64,000 nt of DNA, from contig NZ_JAIGQB010000007.1 of NCBI RefSeq assembly GCF_021083185.1, positions 1 through 64,000 of the forward strand, read 5' to 3'. The position numbers and the translations under genes were made by a program. The notes beneath the pieces are model-generated. The model saw nothing but the letters and a program-made list of their open reading frames with translations, made no database searches and was not told the DNA's origin. Shown here one piece after another: positions 1 through 7,117 of the stretch. Source of the stretch: Nocardioides furvisabuli (GTDB taxonomy: Bacteria > Actinomycetota > Actinomycetes > Propionibacteriales > Nocardioidaceae). Each line of letters opens with the position of its first letter. The first letter of the stretch is position 1.

Positions 1-13
1 TAACGTGGGCCAT
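1..13 (-). mobile_element. Extreme 5' end of a probable IS481-type transposase gene (cut by the window edge)
   Basis: Only four codons are inside the window. On the minus strand an ATG at 13-11 is preceded five bases upstream by a GGGAGG ribosome binding site and reads M-A-H-V. From memory, many actinobacterial IS481-family transposases begin M-A/S-H-V/A-N-A-R. The remaining sequence lies beyond the left edge, so the identification rests on this short N-terminus and on the inverted repeat around its ribosome binding site. It could equally be the start of an unrelated gene. Confidence 0.35.
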
Positions 14-73
14 GAAGGCCTCCCTCTGGAAGTGAAGTCCTAGACAGCTCCACTCCACACCGGGAGGCCTTCA
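13..73 (-). repeat. Perfect 12-bp inverted repeat covering the ribosome binding site of the edge gene
   Basis: TGAAGGCCTCCC at 13-24 is exactly complementary to GGGAGGCCTTCA at 62-73, with 37 bases between. In the minus-strand transcript the start-proximal arm contains the GGGAGG ribosome binding site and touches the ATG. A readthrough transcript that contains both arms could therefore hide the translation start. Fold-back inhibition of this kind is known for IS10 and IS50 transposases; its use here is inference. Confidence 0.6.
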
Positions 74-126
74 CCTATCTACGGCTCGCCGTGCCCGATC
101 GCACAACGTGACTGGGCATCACAACT

Positions 127-142
127 AACCCGGCGTTACATC
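127..142 (+). repeat. Inverted repeat, left copy, flanking the AbiEi-like gene
   Basis: AACCCGGCGTTACATC lies 32 bases past the stop codon of the minus-strand gene at 174-1190. It is the exact reverse complement of 1308-1323, on the other side of the gene. The two copies define a unit of about 1.2 kb holding one gene. No target-site duplication is visible outside them. Confidence 0.7.
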
Positions 143-173
143 TGGACGGGCATGCGGCTGTCCCGCCTGCGGC

Positions 174-1190
174 TCAGCCGCTCCGGCGCCGCTGCGAGGC
201 GGGGAGGACGTACGGCGCCAGGTCGTCGATGGACGTCCCGAACCGGCGGCACGTGTCGGACTGCTCCCGGTGCAGCCGCGCCAGTGCCGCCTGCCGACCC
301 GCTCCGCAGTCGTACGAGGTGATGCGGGAGACGCCGAGCTTGAAGCCGCCGAGGAAGTCCTGGCGCTCCTTCTCCTTGCGCAGCACCTGTCTGGCCGCCG
401 CTGGGTCCTCGGGGTACTTCAGCAGACCGTCGACCTCGAAGACGTGCCTGCCCACCCGCAGGTCGCACCAGGCCTCGCGGCGCCCGTCAGAGATGCCGAA
501 CTGGGCGTGCGGAACCCCGACGCCCAGCTCGAGCACGAGCTCGCGACCCACGGACTCGAGGTAGCTCTCAGCACCCGCGTCGGCGTGCTCGATGCACCAG
601 CGCATCACCGTGCTCCCCGGCCAGCAGTGCATCCGTGCGAAGGCCTCCGCCAGCTCGTCGCGGGTCACGCCGAGCCGGAGCGCGGCGTCGCAGGCCGCGA
701 GGCCGGCGGCCCGCCCGTGCTCGCGGGCCATGTCAAGGGCGGTTCGCGCCGGGTCCAGCAGGCGCAGTCCGGCGACCTGGACCACCTCGGCGCGGACGTA
801 CGGAGCACGGTGGTGCTTGATCCCGGCCCGCACCGCGTCGCCGTGCACCTTGGCCCGGCTGATGTGGATCAGCGCCGAAGCCGGCGCCGGGGCGCCCATC
901 TCTAGCACGATCGAGGAGGAGTCGTGGCTGAACACGTACGACGTCGCCTGCAGGGTGAGGGTGGCGGCACGGATGCGCAGGAGTGGTCTCTCCCGGTAGG
1001 GCTCTGCGGCGTCCCACACCTCGCGGTCGGCGAGCACCCCGCGACGCACCGGGACCAGGCGCCCGGCGCGCACGAGGCGGCGTACGTCGCCCCGGTGCGG
1101 CACCAGCTCCAGTGCCTGCGCGTGGGTGATCAGGCCGTGCTGGCGCCGGAGGAGGGAGAAGGCGGGGAGGTACATGGGTCCAAGGCTCAC
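174..1190 (-). CDS. AbiEi-like winged-helix protein with C-terminal PD-(D/E)XK (Vsr/DUF559-like) domain
   Basis: A 338-residue protein. Residues about 8-50 read like the N-terminal winged helix of AbiEi-type antitoxins (RRQHGLITHAQAL, then RRLVRAGRLVPVRRGVLA). The C-terminal third resembles DUF559/Vsr-type PD-(D/E)XK nuclease folds: ESYLES, then WCDLRVG, then FEVDGLLKY, supplying the E, D and E-x-D positions. Such proteins occur in many solo copies in Nocardioides-type genomes without an AbiEii toxin partner, and none is visible here. Target and activity are unknown. The frame opens with GTG at 1190; an ATG at 1175 is an alternative, and neither has a strong ribosome binding site. The gene sits between exact inverted repeats at 127-142 and 1308-1323, immediately upstream of ruvC, which suggests insertion or acquisition. 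The domain reading is from sequence; function is inference. Confidence 0.75.
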   Translation of the reverse strand: MSLGPMYLPAFSLLRRQHGLITHAQALELVPHRGDVRRLVRAGRLVPVRRGVLADREVWDAAEPYRERPLLRIRAATLTLQATSYVFSHDSSSIVLEMGAPAPASALIHISRAKVHGDAVRAGIKHHRAPYVRAEVVQVAGLRLLDPARTALDMAREHGRAAGLAACDAALRLGVTRDELAEAFARMHCWPGSTVMRWCIEHADAGAESYLESVGRELVLELGVGVPHAQFGISDGRREAWCDLRVGRHVFEVDGLLKYPEDPAAARQVLRKEKERQDFLGGFKLGVSRITSYDCGAGRQAALARLHREQSDTCRRFGTSIDDLAPYVLPASQRRRSG

Positions 1191-1307
1191 CGGGCTGGCA
1201 CCTGTCCCGCGACCGGGGCGCCGACCGCCTGTGGAAAGAGGCCGGCACCCGGCGCCTGTGGAGGATCGGTGGCCCGGTCTCGGGGCTCGGCTCCGTCGCC
1301 GGTTGCG

Positions 1308-1381
1308 GATGTAACGCCGGGTTCGTGCCTGTTCTACCTATGCTCTGCGGGGGTGCCTACAGGCACCAACCCGGCGTTGCA
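1308..1381. repeat. Right-hand flanking repeat extended into a 23-bp-arm hairpin
   Basis: Positions 1308-1323 (GATGTAACGCCGGGTT) repeat the left flank 127-142 in inverted orientation. Positions 1310-1332 also pair with 1359-1381, with 21 of 23 positions complementary around a 26-base loop. The core AACCCGGCGTT therefore occurs three times near this gene: at 127-137, inverted at 1313-1323, and at 1368-1378. It may be an autoregulatory operator (AbiEi antitoxins bind inverted repeats at their own promoters), a terminus of the unit, or a terminator. Confidence 0.65.
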
Positions 1382-1472
1382 GCGGGGCCGGCGTAGGGAC
1401 GGAAGGGCACGGCGCCCACCGCCACGCCGCGTGTCGTCCCCGGCCCCGCAGCCGGGGCGGGTTAGCGTGGGC

Positions 1473-1478
1473 ACACGA
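1473..1478 (+). promoter_or_regulatory. ruvC -10 box (TAGCGT)
   Basis: TAGCGT fits the actinobacterial TANNNT -10 consensus. It lies just upstream of the LexA box, so the expected transcription start falls inside the operator, as required for repression. Confidence 0.6.
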
Positions 1479-1485
1479 ACACGTG

Positions 1486-1499
1486 TTCGGACGGATCTG
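1486..1499 (+). promoter_or_regulatory. LexA SOS box upstream of ruvCAB
   Basis: CGAACACGTGTTCG is a perfect 14-bp palindrome and matches the Gram-positive/mycobacterial LexA consensus (CGAAC-N4-GTTCG). It lies 20 bases before the ruvC start. LexA control of ruvCAB by such boxes is established in mycobacteria, so DNA-damage induction of this operon is very likely. Confidence 0.85.
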
Positions 1500-1519
1500 A
1501 CGGGACGAGGTGGGACGAC

Positions 1520-2050
1520 GTGCGGGTGCTCGGCATCGACCCCGGCCTCACCCGGTGCGGCGTGGGCGTCGTCGACGGCAGCATCGGCCGCCCGCTGACG
1601 ATGGTCGACGTGGGCGTCATCCGCACCAGCTCCAGCCTCCCGATCGCGCAGCGTCTGGTCACCATCGAGCGCGGCCTCGACGCGTGGATCGAGGAGCACC
1701 GCCCCGACGCGGTCGCCGTCGAGCGCGTCTTCGCCCGCTCCGACGTCAGCACCATCATGGGCACCGCCCAGGCCAGCGGCATCGCCCTGGTGGTCGCGGC
1801 GCGGCGTGGCCTGCCCATCGCGCTGCACACCCCCAGCGAGGTCAAGGCGGCCGTGTCCGGCAACGGCCGCGCCGACAAGGCGCAGGTCGGCGCGATGGTG
1901 GTGCGCATCCTGCGCCTGACCGAGCTGCCCAGGCCCGCCGACGCCGCCGACGCCCTGGCCCTGGCCATCACCCACGTGTGGCGCGGCGGTGCGCAGTCCC
2001 GCCTCGACGCGGCGGTGGCCGCCAACCGACGACCTGTGAGGACCCGATGA
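1520..2050 (+). CDS. ruvC: Crossover junction endodeoxyribonuclease RuvC
   Basis: RuvC is the Holliday junction resolvase that cuts four-way junctions moved by RuvAB. This 176-residue protein is of normal length and carries the acidic catalytic set of the family: D7 (GIDPG), E68 (VAVERVF), and D141 and D144 ([10 protein letters not shown]). A GTG start at 1520 is chosen because the product then begins MRVLGIDPG as in the family and a GAGG lies about nine bases upstream. Its stop overlaps the ruvA ATG (ATGA), so the two are translationally coupled. The operon is preceded by a LexA box. In many actinobacteria yebC lies directly upstream; here an AbiEi-like gene does. Confidence 0.97.
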   Translation: MRVLGIDPGLTRCGVGVVDGSIGRPLTMVDVGVIRTSSSLPIAQRLVTIERGLDAWIEEHRPDAVAVERVFARSDVSTIMGTAQASGIALVVAARRGLPIALHTPSEVKAAVSGNGRADKAQVGAMVVRILRLTELPRPADAADALALAITHVWRGGAQSRLDAAVAANRRPVRTR

Positions 2051-2646
2051 TCGCCTTCGTCCGCGGCGAGGTCGCCGCCGTCACGCTCAACAGCGCCGTG
2101 CTCGAGGTCGGCGGGGTCGGCCTCGAGCTGATGTGCACGCCCGGCACGCTCGCCACGCTGCGGGTGGGTCGACAGGCCATGCTGCCCACCAGCATGGTGG
2201 TGCGCGAGGACAGCCTCACCGTCTTCGGCTTTCTCGACGACGACGAGAAGCAGGTCTTCGAGATCGTGCAGACCGCCTCCGGTGTCGGTCCGAAGGTCGC
2301 CCAGGCGATCGTCGCGGTGATGAGCCCCGACGACGTACGCCGTGCCATCACGACCGAGGACGTCAAGGCGCTCACCCGTGTCCCCGGCATCGGGCAGAAG
2401 GGCGCCCAACGCATCATCCTCGAGCTCAAGGACCGCATCGGCCCTCCCGTCGGCGCCCACCCCTCGCCGGCCTCGCAGCCGGCCGGCGCTCCGTGGCGCG
2501 ACCAGGTCCAGCAGGGCCTCATCGGCCTCGGCTGGTCGGCGAAGGAGTCCGAGAAGGCGGTCGAGGCCGTCGCGCCCGACGCGGGGGAGGCGCCCGACGT
2601 CGGCGCCCTCCTGCGCGCTGCGCTGCGCACGCTGAGCAAGGCGTGA
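2047..2646 (+). CDS. ruvA: Holliday junction DNA helicase subunit RuvA
   Basis: RuvA binds the Holliday junction as a tetramer and loads the RuvB motor. The protein has 199 residues. An N-terminal OB-like domain starts [12 protein letters not shown], followed by two helix-hairpin-helix motifs ([13 protein letters not shown] and [14 protein letters not shown]). The C-terminal domain that contacts RuvB ends [12 protein letters not shown], after a Pro/Ala-rich linker. The ATG at 2047 overlaps the ruvC stop. An upstream extension of the same frame inside ruvC is a high-GC artefact. Confidence 0.97.
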   Translation: MIAFVRGEVAAVTLNSAVLEVGGVGLELMCTPGTLATLRVGRQAMLPTSMVVREDSLTVFGFLDDDEKQVFEIVQTASGVGPKVAQAIVAVMSPDDVRRAITTEDVKALTRVPGIGQKGAQRIILELKDRIGPPVGAHPSPASQPAGAPWRDQVQQGLIGLGWSAKESEKAVEAVAPDAGEAPDVGALLRAALRTLSKA

Positions 2647-2659
2647 GGTCCGGGCCCCG

Positions 2660-3760
2660 ATGAACTGGGACGACACCGACGAGGACACCTACGACGACGT
2701 CGAGCTGAGCGAGGCCGAGATCGGCCACCTCCAGCGGCTCACCGACGCCGATGCCGACGGTGACGAGCGCGCCGTCGAGGCCGCACTGCGCCCGAAGACC
2801 CTGGACGAGGTGGTCGGGCAGGTCCGCGTACGCGACCAGCTGGGGCTCGTCCTCGAGGCGGCCCGCCGCCGTGGCCGGGCGCCCGACCACGTCCTGCTCT
2901 CCGGTCCGCCCGGACTGGGCAAGACGACGCTGGCGATGATCATCGCCGCCGAGATGAGCACCCCGCTGCGTCTCACCAGCGGCCCGGCGATCACCCACGC
3001 CGGCGACCTGGCCGCCATCCTCTCCGGGCTCAACGAGGGCGACGTGCTCTTCGTCGACGAGATCCACCGGATGTCGCGCCCGGCCGAGGAGATGCTCTAC
3101 ATGGCCATGGAGGACTTCCGGGTGGACGTGATCATCGGCAAGGGCCCCGGCGCGACCGCCATCCCGCTGGAGATCCCGCCCTTCACCCTGGTCGGTGCCA
3201 CCACGCGCGCGGGCCTGCTCCCCGGGCCGCTGCGCGACCGCTTCGGCTTCACCGCCCATCTCGAGTTCTACGAGCCTCACGAGCTCGACCAGATCGTGCA
3301 CCGCTCGGCCGGGCTGCTCGGAGTGCACCTCACCGTCGACGGCTCCAGCGAGATCGCGTCGCGCTCGCGCGGCACCCCGCGCATCGCCAACCGGCTGCTG
3401 CGCCGGGTCCGCGACTACGCCCAGGTCCGCGCCGACGGCGTGCTCAGCCTGCCGGTGGCGCAGGCCGCGCTGGAGCTCTTCGAGGTCGACGAGTCCGGCC
3501 TCGACCGCCTCGACCGCGCGGTCCTCGACGTCCTGTGCCGCCGCTTCGGGGGGGGACCGGTCGGCATCTCGACGCTCGCCGTCGCCGTCGGCGAGGAGCG
3601 CGAGACCGTCGAGGAGGTGGCCGAGCCGTTCCTGGTCCGCAGCGGACTGCTCGCGCGTACGCCCCGCGGACGCGTCGCGACGCCCGCGGCGTGGCACCAC
3701 CTCGGGCTCACGCCTCCCGCGATGCCCACCGTCGACTCCACGCTCTTCGACGACGTGTGA
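2660..3760 (+). CDS. ruvB: Holliday junction branch migration ATPase RuvB
   Basis: RuvB is the hexameric AAA+ motor of the RuvAB branch-migration complex. In this 366-residue protein Walker A (GPPGLGKT) is at about 82-89, Walker B is LFVDEIHR, sensor 1 is GATTRAG, the arginine-finger region is PLRDRFG, and the C-terminal winged helix includes [10 protein letters not shown]. An acidic N-terminal extension of about 35 residues precedes the conserved [12 protein letters not shown]. The gene starts 13 bases after ruvA and belongs to the same SOS operon. Confidence 0.97.
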   Translation: MNWDDTDEDTYDDVELSEAEIGHLQRLTDADADGDERAVEAALRPKTLDEVVGQVRVRDQLGLVLEAARRRGRAPDHVLLSGPPGLGKTTLAMIIAAEMSTPLRLTSGPAITHAGDLAAILSGLNEGDVLFVDEIHRMSRPAEEMLYMAMEDFRVDVIIGKGPGATAIPLEIPPFTLVGATTRAGLLPGPLRDRFGFTAHLEFYEPHELDQIVHRSAGLLGVHLTVDGSSEIASRSRGTPRIANRLLRRVRDYAQVRADGVLSLPVAQAALELFEVDESGLDRLDRAVLDVLCRRFGGGPVGISTLAVAVGEERETVEEVAEPFLVRSGLLARTPRGRVATPAAWHHLGLTPPAMPTVDSTLFDDV

Positions 3761-3780
3761 GGCCTCGGGCCGGCGCCGCG

Positions 3781-3786
3781 TAGACT
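3781..3786 (+). promoter_or_regulatory. yajC -10 box (TAGACT)
   Basis: TAGACT lies 40 bases before the yajC GTG. This gives a leader of about 34 bases with an AGGAGA ribosome binding site. It provides yajC-apt with a promoter separate from the SOS-controlled ruv operon. Confidence 0.6.
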
Positions 3787-3826
3787 CCACGCGCTCCGTC
3801 CCCCACTCCTCAGGAGAGCCCCGACC

Positions 3827-4120
3827 GTGAACGACATCGCCGCCCTCATCCCCCTGGTGGCCATCCTCGCCCTCTTCTGGTTCATGGTGGTCCGCCCGCA
3901 GCAGCGCCGGCAGAAGGAGGTCGTGCGCCTGCAGGAGAGCATCCAGGTAGGCCAGCGCGTGATGATGTCGTCCGGCATCTTCGGCACCGTCGTCTCCCTC
4001 ACCGACGACCGCGCCCACCTCGAGATCACCCACGGCACGGTCATCGAGATCGCCCGCGCCGCCATCGCGAAGGTCGACCAGCCCGTGGCCGTCGAGCCCG
4101 GCGAGCCCGGCGATGCCTGA
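3827..4120 (+). CDS. yajC: Preprotein translocase accessory subunit YajC
   Basis: YajC is a small single-span membrane protein associated with SecDF in the Sec translocon. Of its 97 residues, about 5-23 form the membrane helix (ALIPLVAILALFWFMVV). The conserved RPQQRRQKE follows, and then a cytoplasmic domain with the typical GIFGTVVSL. A GTG start at 3827 has AGGAGA nine bases upstream. The end overlaps apt by eight bases (ATGCCTGA). In related genomes secD and secF normally follow yajC; neither is here. Confidence 0.93.
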   Translation: MNDIAALIPLVAILALFWFMVVRPQQRRQKEVVRLQESIQVGQRVMMSSGIFGTVVSLTDDRAHLEITHGTVIEIARAAIAKVDQPVAVEPGEPGDA

Positions 4121-4661
4121 TCGGCGTACGGCCCAGGAGGCGCTCGAGCGCCTCACCGTGGACGTGCCGGACTGGCCCGAGAAGGGCGTGACCTTCAAGG
4201 ACATCACCCCGGTCCTGGCCGACCACCACGCCTTCTCCGCGATCATCACCGCGCTCGCCGCGGCCGGTCGTGACGACCACGGCAACGTCGTGGTCGACAA
4301 GGTCGTGGGCATGGAGGCCCGCGGCTTCATCCTCGCCGCGCCCGTCGCGCTCGCGCTCGGCATCGGTTTCGTCCCGGTCCGCAAGGCCGGCAAGCTGCCG
4401 CGTGAGGCCCACGCGGTCTCCTACTCACTGGAGTACGGCGAGGCGATCCTCGAGGTCCACCGAGACGCCATCGGCGCGGGGGAGCGGGTGCTGATGGTCG
4501 ACGACGTGCTCGCCACCGGCGGGACGGTGGAGGCCACCCGCCAGCTCATCGAGGCCTGCGGCGGCGTCGCCACCGGCGCGTCGGTGCTGATGGAGCTGTC
4601 CTTCCTCGACCCGCGCGCAGTCACCGGCGCCCTTCCGATCTCCACCCTGCTGACCGTCTGA
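4113..4661 (+). CDS. apt: Adenine phosphoribosyltransferase
   Basis: Apt converts adenine and PRPP to AMP in purine salvage. The protein is 182 residues, close to the family length. The PRPP-binding motif VLMVDDVLATGGT is at 126-138, and the N-terminal DWPEKGVTFKDITPVL and GMEARGFILAAP are characteristic. The ATG at 4113 lies inside the last codons of yajC, which implies coupled translation. Linkage to relA downstream is the usual actinobacterial order; the direct contact with yajC is not. Confidence 0.96.
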   Translation: MPDRRTAQEALERLTVDVPDWPEKGVTFKDITPVLADHHAFSAIITALAAAGRDDHGNVVVDKVVGMEARGFILAAPVALALGIGFVPVRKAGKLPREAHAVSYSLEYGEAILEVHRDAIGAGERVLMVDDVLATGGTVEATRQLIEACGGVATGASVLMELSFLDPRAVTGALPISTLLTV

Positions 4662-4707
4662 GAGCGGTCACGGGGTCGTCGGCGCACGACTGCGCCACTG
4701 CCGTCAC

Positions 4708-4713
4708 TAGACT
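4708..4713 (+). promoter_or_regulatory. relA -10 box (TAGACT), leaderless
   Basis: TAGACT is followed by exactly six bases and then the ATG at 4720. This places the transcription start at or next to the initiation codon and decides the start of relA in favour of this ATG over the GTG at 4717. Confidence 0.65.
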
Positions 4714-4719
4714 GGGGTG

Positions 4720-7002
4720 ATGGCTGAGGAGCAGGTGCCCACGCAGGAGCCGAAGGCGCCCCTGACAGCGCGCAGCATGCGCGCACGCCTGGCCCGCGTC
4801 GGGACCAAGCCGCCCTCGTCCAACCCGGTCCTGGAGCCGCTCTTCCGGGCGGTGCGGGCGAACCACCCGAAGGCCGACCTCGCGCTCCTCGAACGCGCCT
4901 ACGCGGTCGCCGACAAGTGGCACACCGGCCAGATGCGCAAGAGCGGTGACCCCTACATCACCCACCCCCTCGCGGTGACCACGATCCTCGCCGACATCGG
5001 CATGACCGAGCCGACCCTGGTCGCAGCGCTGCTGCACGACACGGTGGAGGACACCCCCTACACGCTCGACGCGCTGCGGGCCGACTTCGGCGACGAGGTC
5101 GCCGTGCTGGTCGACGGCGTCACCAAGCTCGACAAGGTGCAGTACGGCGACTCGGCGCAGGCCGAGACGATCCGCAAGATGATCGTGGCGATGTCGCGCG
5201 ACATCCGGGTGCTGGTCATCAAGCTCGCCGACCGCCTGCACAACATGCGCACGCTCCGTTACGTCCCGGCGGCCTCGCAGGAGCGCTCCTCGCGCGAGAC
5301 CCTCGACATCTACGCCCCCCTCGCGCACCGCCTCGGCATGAACACGCTGAAGTGGGAGCTCGAGGACCTCGCCTTCGCCACGCTGCACCCGAAGATCTAC
5401 GACGAGATCGTGCGGATGGTCGCCGAGCGGGCGCCGTCGCGCGACCAGTTCCTCGCCGAGGTGGTCGAGGACATCGAGGAGGACCTCAAGGGCGCGCGCA
5501 TCACCGCGAAGGTCACCGGGCGCCCGAAGCACTACTACTCGATCTACCAGAAGATGATCGTCGGCGGCCGCGACTTCTCCGACATCTACGACCTGGTCGG
5601 CATCCGCATCCTCGTCGAGGAGGACCGCGACTGCTACAGCGCGCTCGGCGTGATCCACTCGCGGTGGAACCCCGTGCTGGGGCGCTTCAAGGACTACGTC
5701 GCGATGCCGAAGTTCAACATGTACCAGTCCCTCCACACGACGGTGATCGGTCCGCAGGGCAAGCCGGTCGAGGTGCAGATCCGCACCTTCGCCCAGCACC
5801 GTCGCGCGGAGTACGGCGTCGCGGCGCACTGGAAGTACAAGGAGAACTCCAAGGCCGGCGTCGACACCGACCGCCTCGGAGACAAGGACGACCTCACCTG
5901 GCTGCGCCAGCTCCTCGACTGGCAGAGCGAGGTCGAGGACCCGGGCGAGTTCCTGGAGTCCCTGCGCTTCGAGATGAACCAGCAGCAGGTCTACGTCTTC
6001 ACGCCCCGCGGCGACGTCATCCCGCTGCCGGTGGGCGCCACCCCCGTCGACTTCGCGTACGCCGTCCACACCGAGGTCGGCCACCACACGATCGGTTCAC
6101 GGGTCAACGGGCGTCTGGTGCCGCTGGAGTCGACGCTCGACAACGGTGACGTGGTGGAGGTCTTCACCTCCAAGGCCCCGACGGCCGGCCCGTCGCGCGA
6201 CTGGCTCAACTTCGTGCAGTCACCGCGCGCCCGCTCCAAGATCCGCCAGTGGTTCACCAAGGAGCGGCGCGAGGAGGCGATCGAGCGCGGCAAGGACCAG
6301 ATCGCCAAGCTCATGCGCAAGGAGGGCCTGCCCCTCACCCGGCTGATGACCCATGACGTGCTCGCCCTGGTGGCCGAGCACTTCCACCACGCCGACGTGT
6401 CCGCGCTCTACGCAGCGGTCGGCGAGGGCAACCTCAGCGCCCAGGCCGTCGTACGCCGCGTGATCGACCTGCACGGGGGTGACGACGGCGCGGCCGAGGA
6501 CATGTCCGAGGCCGTCACGATCACCGGCCGCTCCCGCGCCAAGCGCTCCCCGACGGACTCCGGCGTCATCGTGCCGGGCGTCGACGACCTCTGGGTCAAG
6601 CTCGCCAAGTGCTGCACCCCGGTGCCGCCCGACCCCATCCTGGGCTTCGTGACCAAGGGCGGGGGAGTCTCGGTGCACCGCCGCGACTGCACCAACGCCT
6701 CGAGCCTGCTCGGCCAGCCCGAGCGGGTGCTGGAGGTCGAGTGGGCGCCGACGTCGCAGTCGACCTTCCTGGTCAACATCCAGGTCGAGGCCCTGGACCG
6801 GGCGCGCCTGCTCTCCGACATCACGATGGCGCTCTCCGACGCCCACGTGAACATCCTCAGCGCGACCCTCTCGACCACCCGCGACCGGGTGGCCAAGAGC
6901 CGGTTCTCCTTCGAAATGGCCGACGCCGCCCACCTCGACGGCGTGCTGCGTGCCGTACGCGCCGTGCCGGGCGTGTTCGACGCCTACCGCGTCACGTCCT
7001 GA
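4720..7002 (+). CDS. relA: Bifunctional (p)ppGpp synthetase/hydrolase Rel
   Basis: Rel makes and degrades the alarmone (p)ppGpp in the stringent response. The order in 760 residues is the HD hydrolase domain, with H68, H106-D107 and E110-D111 in the HDTVED motif, so hydrolysis should be intact; then the synthetase domain, where GRFKDY is the charge signature of bifunctional enzymes; a TGS domain ([20 protein letters not shown]); a zinc-finger/CC region (KCCTPVPPD); and a C-terminal ACT domain. The leaderless promoter at 4708 supports the ATG start. The gene ends just before a large palindromic repeat. Confidence 0.97.
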   Translation: MAEEQVPTQEPKAPLTARSMRARLARVGTKPPSSNPVLEPLFRAVRANHPKADLALLERAYAVADKWHTGQMRKSGDPYITHPLAVTTILADIGMTEPTLVAALLHDTVEDTPYTLDALRADFGDEVAVLVDGVTKLDKVQYGDSAQAETIRKMIVAMSRDIRVLVIKLADRLHNMRTLRYVPAASQERSSRETLDIYAPLAHRLGMNTLKWELEDLAFATLHPKIYDEIVRMVAERAPSRDQFLAEVVEDIEEDLKGARITAKVTGRPKHYYSIYQKMIVGGRDFSDIYDLVGIRILVEEDRDCYSALGVIHSRWNPVLGRFKDYVAMPKFNMYQSLHTTVIGPQGKPVEVQIRTFAQHRRAEYGVAAHWKYKENSKAGVDTDRLGDKDDLTWLRQLLDWQSEVEDPGEFLESLRFEMNQQQVYVFTPRGDVIPLPVGATPVDFAYAVHTEVGHHTIGSRVNGRLVPLESTLDNGDVVEVFTSKAPTAGPSRDWLNFVQSPRARSKIRQWFTKERREEAIERGKDQIAKLMRKEGLPLTRLMTHDVLALVAEHFHHADVSALYAAVGEGNLSAQAVVRRVIDLHGGDDGAAEDMSEAVTITGRSRAKRSPTDSGVIVPGVDDLWVKLAKCCTPVPPDPILGFVTKGGGVSVHRRDCTNASSLLGQPERVLEVEWAPTSQSTFLVNIQVEALDRARLLSDITMALSDAHVNILSATLSTTRDRVAKSRFSFEMADAAHLDGVLRAVRAVPGVFDAYRVTS

Positions 7003-7010
7003 CCACCGCC

Positions 7011-7117
7011 GAGCGGGCACTTCCTCGCGCTGGAACACGGCGACCGGGCACTTCCTCGCGCTGTCAGCGCAACGAAGTGCCCGGTCGAGGCCTCTGGGCG
7101 CGAGGAAGTGCCCGCTC
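7011..7117. repeat. Nested palindromic repeat between the convergent genes relA and DUF349
   Basis: GAGCGGGCACTTCCTCGCGC at 7011-7030 is the exact reverse complement of 7098-7117. Inside it, 7041-7053 (CGACCGGGCACTT) pairs exactly with 7075-7087, and a small GCGCT/AGCGC hairpin sits in the centre. The unit CGGGCACTTCCTCGCG thus appears twice directly and twice, once in part, inverted. It probably acts as a bidirectional terminator, and its structure resembles REP/BIME elements. The outer right arm overlaps the last codon and stop of the DUF349 gene. Confidence 0.75.

Larger units (their letters stand above)
1191..1519. other. Intergenic region between the AbiEi-like gene and ruvC
   Basis: This gap holds the promoter side of the AbiEi-like gene, the right-hand inverted repeat and large hairpin at 1308-1381, and the ruvC -10 box and SOS box at 1473-1499. 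The segment CGCCTGTGGA occurs twice, about 20 bases apart, near 1225-1265. No further gene is supported. Confidence 0.6.

Noticed and set aside
127..1323. The repeat-flanked gene as a classical transposon
   Set aside because: No transposase is encoded and no target-site duplication is seen outside the repeats (CATCACAACT on the left, CGTGCCTGTT on the right). It is reported as an unexplained cassette instead.
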